Source: Metamycoplasma orale ATCC 23714 (GTDB lineage Bacteria; Bacillota_I; Bacilli_A; Mycoplasmatales; Metamycoplasmataceae). From it: a DNA stretch of 64,000 nt. The notes under the pieces are model-generated. The model did no database searches and was not told where the DNA came from. It saw nothing but the letters and a program-made list of their open reading frames with translations. Below, in pieces: positions 59,319 through 64,000 of this stretch (position 1 is its first letter; every line of letters begins with the position of its first letter). Position numbers and translations under genes: made by a program. Where the stretch lies: positions 1 through 64,000 of the forward strand of contig NZ_ATUH01000001.1 in the NCBI RefSeq assembly GCF_000420105.1. Direction: 5' to 3'.

Positions 59319-62144
59319 ATGGAAGATAAGATTGTAATAAAAAATGCAAGGGAAAACAATCTTAAAAGTGTAAGTTTAGAAATACCAAGAAATAAGTTTG
59401 TTGTTTTTAGTGGCCTTAGTGGCTCTGGTAAATCTTCTTTAGCTTTTAGTACTATTTACGAAGAAGGAAAAAGAAGATATGTTGATAGTTTATCAAACTA
59501 TGCTCGTCAATTTTTAGGTGGAACTAAAAAACCAAATGTTGAAAGTATTGATGGTCTAAGTCCTGCTATATCTATTGAACAAAAAACAATTCATAACAAT
59601 CCAAGAAGTATAGTTGGTACTATAACTGAAATATATGACTATTTAAGACTTTTATATGCTCATATTGGTATACCTTATTGTCCAAATCATAAATGTCCAA
59701 TTTCAGCTCAAAAATTAAAAAATATTATTGATGCTGTTTTTCAATATCCTGAAGGACAAAAAATGTATATTTTGTCCCCTGTTGTAATAAATCAAAAAGG
59801 ATCTCATCAAATTCTTTTATCAAAGATAAAAAGAGACGGATTTTTACGTGTTAAAATTAATGGCGAAATTTTTCTTTTGGATAAAGATATCACATTAGAT
59901 AAAAATAAAAAGTGAACAATTGAAATAGTTATTGATCGTCTTTCTTTAGCTAAAGATAGCTTAAGCAGAATATCAGAAGCTATTGAAATTGCATTAAATT
60001 ATTCAAATGGTTTTGTTTCAATTGAACCATTTGACGGTCAAACGAAAATGTTTTCTATTCAACATAGTTGCTCGTTTGGTGATTTTGATATGCCAAAAAT
60101 TGAACCTAAATTATTTTCATTTAACTCGCCTAGTGGAATGTGTGAAAATTGTAAAGGTTTAGGTGTTTTACAAAAAGTTGATTTTGATTTGCTTGCGCCT
60201 GACAAAACATTATCAATAAAAGAAGGTGGAATTAAATACTTTAAAAATTTAGTTAATAGCCAAAATTTAGAGTGACAAGAATTTAAAGTACTATTAGATT
60301 ATTATAATATCCCATTAGATAAACCCTTAGAAGATTTAGATGATGAACAAATTGAAATAATAAAACATGGTTCATATGAAGAAATTCAATATAGTAGAAA
60401 AACAGCCAGTTCAGGAAGCGTGCTTGAATCTAATCGTCAAATAGAAGGTATTGTAGATAAAATAGAACGTAAATACCATGAAACTACATCTGAAGAAATG
60501 CGTAAGTGATATAAAAGTTATATGACTGATAAACCTTGTTTAGTATGTAACCAAGAACGTTTAAATAAATATGCTTTGGCAGTTAGAATAGATAAATACA
60601 ATATTTATGAACTTTGTAATTTAGCAATTGATGAGTTATACGAGTTTATTACTAAACTTAATTTATCTGATTATGATAAAGAAGTTAGTTCATTAATTAT
60701 CGATGAGTTAGAACATCGTCTTAAGTTTTTGATTAATGTTGGTTTACAATATTTAACTTTAAATAGAAAAGCAGAAACCCTTTCAGGTGGAGAATCTCAA
60801 AGAATTAGACTAGCAACTCAAATAGGTTCTAATTTAGTCGGTGTACTTTATGTTTTAGATGAACCTTCTATTGGCCTTCACCAAAAAGACAATCAACTAC
60901 TTTTAAATAGTTTAAAACAAATGGTTGAAATTGGAAATAGTTTAATTGTTGTTGAACATGACGAAGATACAATTAGGCAAGCAGATTATATTGTAGATAT
61001 TGGTCCTCTTGCTGGCGAACAAGGTGGAAAAATAGTTGCTGCTGGAAGTCTAAGCGATATTTGTAATTGTAAAGAATCATTAACAGGTAAATATTTATCG
61101 GGTGAGCTTAAAATTGAGGTACCCAAAACTAGAAGAAGTGGTAATGGCAAAGTTTTAAAATTATTTAATGCAACGACAAATAATTTAAAAAACATTGATG
61201 TTTCTTTTCCGCTTGGCAAATTTATAGCAATTACAGGAGTATCAGGTTCAGGTAAATCTACTTTAATTAATGAAGAGCTAATTAGCAATTTAAATAATTA
61301 TTTAAAATCACCAAGTTATGATTATCGTAAAGAAAAGAAGTTAGCTGGACATTTTAATATTGATGCGGTAATAAATGTTGATCAAAGTCCAATTGGAAGA
61401 ACACCTAGATCTAATCCTGCTACTTATACTTCTTTATTTGATGATATTAGAGAAATATTTGCTAATGTTGAAGAAGCAAAAGAAAAAGGTTTTACTAAAT
61501 CACGTTTTTCATTTAATGTACCTGGCGGAAGATGCGATAAATGTTGTGGAGATGGAACTATTAAAATTGAAATGCATTTCTTGCCTGATGTATATGTAGA
61601 ATGCGATCACTGTGATGGTAAAAGATATAATGCAGAAACTTTAGAAATCAAATACCATGGTAAAACTATTAATGATGTTTTAAATATGTCAGTCGATGAA
61701 GCGTACAGCTTTTTTATAACAAAACCTAAGTTAAGAGATAAACTTGAATTACTTGTAAGTGTTGGACTTGGATATATTAAGTTAGGTCAATCTTCTATAA
61801 CCCTTTCAGGTGGAGAAGCACAAAGAGTTAAATTAGCAACCTACTTACAAAGAAAACCTACTGGTAAATCACTTTATATTTTAGATGAACCTACCACAGG
61901 TCTACATACTCATGACGTTAAGAACCTTTTAACTATATTAAATAAAATAGTTGATAATGGTGATACTTTAATTGTAATAGAACATAATTTAGATGTTATT
62001 AAGTGTGCTGATCATATAATTGATTTAGGTCCTGATGGGGGTAAAGCTGGCGGAAGAATAATAGCTTCAGGAACACCTGAACAAGTAGCTACTAATGAAA
62101 TTTCATATACTGCTAAATACTTAAAAGAAATATTAAAGAAATAA
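59319..62144 (+). CDS. uvrA: UvrABC excinuclease subunit A
   Basis: The 941-residue DNA-damage recognition ATPase starts the nucleotide excision repair pathway by loading UvrB. It has two ABC modules: Walker [10 protein letters not shown] (~31-39) with signature LSGGESQR (~488), and GVSGSGKST (~643-651) with LSGGEAQR (~829). Zinc-binding Cys pairs are intact ([14 protein letters not shown] with CLVC, and CDKCCGDG with CDHCDG). Length is normal (~940). Preceded by AAGGAGG. It ends the operon that begins with the lipoprotein at 54825. Confidence 0.98.
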
Positions 62145-62168
62145 AAAAATTCCTCTCGGAATTTTTTT
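62144..62168. terminator. Bidirectional terminator between uvrA and pgk
   Basis: AAAAAATTCC (62144-62153) pairs with GGAATTTTTT (62158-62167), loop TCTC. It starts inside the uvrA stop codon. Confidence 0.88.
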
Positions 62169-62180
62169 GTTATATAAACT

Positions 62181-63377
62181 TTATTTGTCTTGTATTGCTT
62201 CAATTCCAGGTAATTTGTTACCTTGAACAAATTCGATTGATGCACCACCACCAGTTGAAATGAAACTAAATTTATCTTGATATCCTAATTTGTTAATAGC
62301 TGTAACTGAATCTCCACCACCTACAACTGAGAAACATTTTTTGTTATTTGCAATAGCAATTGCAACTCCTCTTGTACCTTTTTCATATTCAGAAAATTCT
62401 GTAACACCAACTGGTCCATTTCAAAAGATTGTTTTAGCTTTAGCTATTTCTTTTGCGAATAATTCGATTGATTCAGGTCCAATGTCAAGTCCCATATATC
62501 CATCAGGGATATTATCATTTTTTGAACTTGTATAAATTGCTTTATTATTTGCAAATTCTGTTGAAATTCCATTGTCTACAGGTAAAACAATTTTGTCTGC
62601 ATATTGTTTTAAATATCTTTTTACATCTTCAACTCTATCTTCTTCAAAAAGTGAGTTTCCAATTTGTTTTCCTTGTGCAACTTTGAATGTATAAGCCATT
62701 CCACCGCCAATTAAAACTTTGTCAGCGATTTCAAATAATTTTTCTAAAACCTTTAATTTATCAGAAACTTTTGCGCCTCCAATAATTGCTACAAATGGAT
62801 GTTCATATCCTTTAAGCAATTTTGAAAGTTGATTAATTTCTAATTCCATTAAAAATCCAATAGCTGATTCTTTTACATATTTTGCAATTCCTGCTGTAGA
62901 AGCATGTGCTCTATGTGCAGTTGCAAATGCATCATTTACATATACATCACCTAAACTTGCTCAGAATTTTGCAAGTTCATCATTATTTGAAGATTCTGCT
63001 TTATTATTTAAATCTTCAAATCTTGTGTTTTCTAAGAATAGAATTTCGCCTGGTTTTAATTCACTTGCAGCTTTTTCAACTTCTTTACCTCTAGTTTTTG
63101 CTATAAATTTAACATGTACTTTAGGTAATAATTCAGCAAGTTTTTTAGCAACAATTTCAAGTGATTTGGTTTTTAAGTCTTCTTCTTTTTTAATTCTACC
63201 TAAGTGAGATAATAAAATAATACTTGCACCTTGATCAAGAATATATTGAATTGTTGGTAAAGCAGCTTCAATTCTTTTAAGGTCCATTATTTTTCCATCA
63301 CTAATAGGAACATTAAAGTCAACTCTTAAAATAACTTTTTTGTTTTTTATATTAATATCTTTTAAAGTTTTTTTCAT
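62181..63377 (-). CDS. pgk: Phosphoglycerate kinase
   Basis: The 398-residue glycolytic enzyme makes ATP from 1,3-bisphosphoglycerate. It has the VDFNVP substrate motif (residues ~19-24), [14 protein letters not shown], the AFATAHR region and the nucleotide-binding ATP loop GGGDSV near 350, with GGGASIEF. The start at 63375-63377 is preceded by GGAGG. Monocistronic, convergent to uvrA. It shows at least a working lower glycolytic arm. Confidence 0.97.
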
Positions 63378-63438
63378 AAAATACCTCCGATTTAAGTAAA
63401 TTATTATATTATTATATATTAATTAGTACTTAATGTAA

Positions 63439-63444
63439 TATAAT
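63439..63444 (+). promoter_or_regulatory. -10 box of the last gene pair
   Basis: TATAAT at 63439-63444 in the 90-base divergent space from pgk; the gene's GGAGA is at 63458-63462. Confidence 0.5.
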
Positions 63445-63467
63445 TTTAAAGTTAATTGGAGATTAAA

Positions 63468-63902
63468 ATGGTTAAGCAAAAATCAAAATATTTATATGCT
63501 TTAAAACAAAAAGCAATTACAACAACTTCTTATGACCCTGAAGAAGAACAAATTACCTCATTAATTAATAATTTTAGATTGTATTTAAAAGATGCTAAGT
63601 TTATTAAGTCATATTCTGAATTAGAAATTTTTGAATTTTATAAAGAAATACATTGAATGAAATCAGTTGATGAAAAACTTTCAGAAACTATTTTAGCTTT
63701 TGCTAAAAAGCAATCTAAACTAAAAGCAAAATATGAAAATTATATTGAATATAAATATTGATCAGAATCTCCACTTGCAGAACCTGCAAAACCATTATCG
63801 CAAGTTAAACGTATTGTTATAATTTCTATAGTAGTTTTAATATTTATAGCAATGCTATTAATAATATTAGGATTAAATAAAGGTTGATTTAAAATTAAAT
63901 AA
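63468..63902 (+). CDS. Small tail-anchored protein (unknown)
   Basis: The 144-residue protein has a charged, Lys/Glu-rich helical N-terminal part and a single membrane helix at ~115-137 followed by GWFKIK. No signal peptide; therefore tail-anchored, facing the cytosol. Start 63468 follows GGAGA by five bases; ATG 63456 would precede the ribosome site. The function is not recognised. The next small membrane protein begins 12 bases later. Confidence 0.72.
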
Positions 63903-63914
63903 AAGGTAATAAGC

Positions 63915-64000
63915 ATGGAAACAAATACATTATTATATATAGTTATTGCTTTGCTTTTGGTAATTGCAATTATCGCAGTTATTCATTACTTAATAGTATT
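63915..64000 (+). CDS. Membrane protein, 5' end only (cut by window edge)
   Basis: An ATG at 63915, after AAAGG at 63902-63906, opens a frame of 28 codons (METNTLLYIVIALLLVIAII...) that runs off the window. The visible part is one hydrophobic helix. Nothing more can be said about function. Confidence 0.55.
   Translation, partial: METNTLLYIVIALLLVIAIIAVIHYLIV

Overview
The window is mollicute DNA. It is extremely AT-rich, and TGA is read as tryptophan in almost every long gene: the Fic, mgtA, leuS, uvrA and giant-lipoprotein frames are only open if TGA is sense (genetic code 4). Many genes encode lipoproteins with a Cys-terminated signal peptide, there is no cell-wall gene, and the atp operon and tRNA clusters have mollicute layouts. 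A Mycoplasma in the broad sense is secure; a hominis-group species is a guess.

Layout: 1-345, the 5' end of an IS3-like transposase (minus strand) running off the left edge. 455-1823, a class II Fic protein and an internally deleted AAA ATPase remnant. 1892-4639, a Mg2+ P-type ATPase. 4779-4872, a short promoter-hairpin-terminator unit (candidate small RNA or attenuator). 4957-12414, a surface import operon: P80-type lipoprotein, Ca2+-type nuclease lipoprotein, ABC ATPase with a ~260-residue insertion, two permeases and a small membrane protein; this matches the M. genitalium MG185-MG189 arrangement. 12573-14030, an unusual nucleotidyltransferase-like membrane protein bracketed by two nearly identical terminators. 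14113-19406, a second P80-type lipoprotein, a tRNA methyltransferase, metG and obg. 19524-20199, eight tRNAs. 20318-22609, a lipoprotein with an intact transglutaminase-like Cys-His-Asp triad. 22715-27573, ackA and a heterodimeric ABC exporter. 27720-37442, a KtrB/TrkH K+ channel subunit and a 2713-residue lipoprotein with a degenerate SGNH domain and ~525-residue internal repeats. 37546-37621, tRNA-Lys. 37657-39810, a short ClpB (minus) behind a perfect CIRCE operator. 40043-47004, the nine-gene F1Fo ATPase operon. 47162-53268, leuS, rpsT (minus), a YgjP-like metallopeptidase, an unknown membrane protein and two tail-anchored paralogues. 53336-54717, tuf with a leader that holds an 11-codon ORF. 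54825-62144, an operon of lipoprotein, HAD phosphatase, two unknown proteins and uvrA. 62181-63377, pgk (minus). 63468-64000, two small membrane proteins, the last cut by the edge.

Functionally the window combines housekeeping (ATP synthase, EF-Tu, three translation enzymes, tRNAs, PGK, acetate kinase, UvrA, ClpB) with a scavenging surface. The nuclease-transporter operon probably digests host nucleic acid and imports products. The giant lipoprotein, transglutaminase-like lipoprotein and P80 paralogue are candidate host-interaction factors. Several genes lack a Shine-Dalgarno sequence and have a TAAAAT/TATAAT box only about 4-10 bases before ATG, suggesting widespread leaderless mRNAs.
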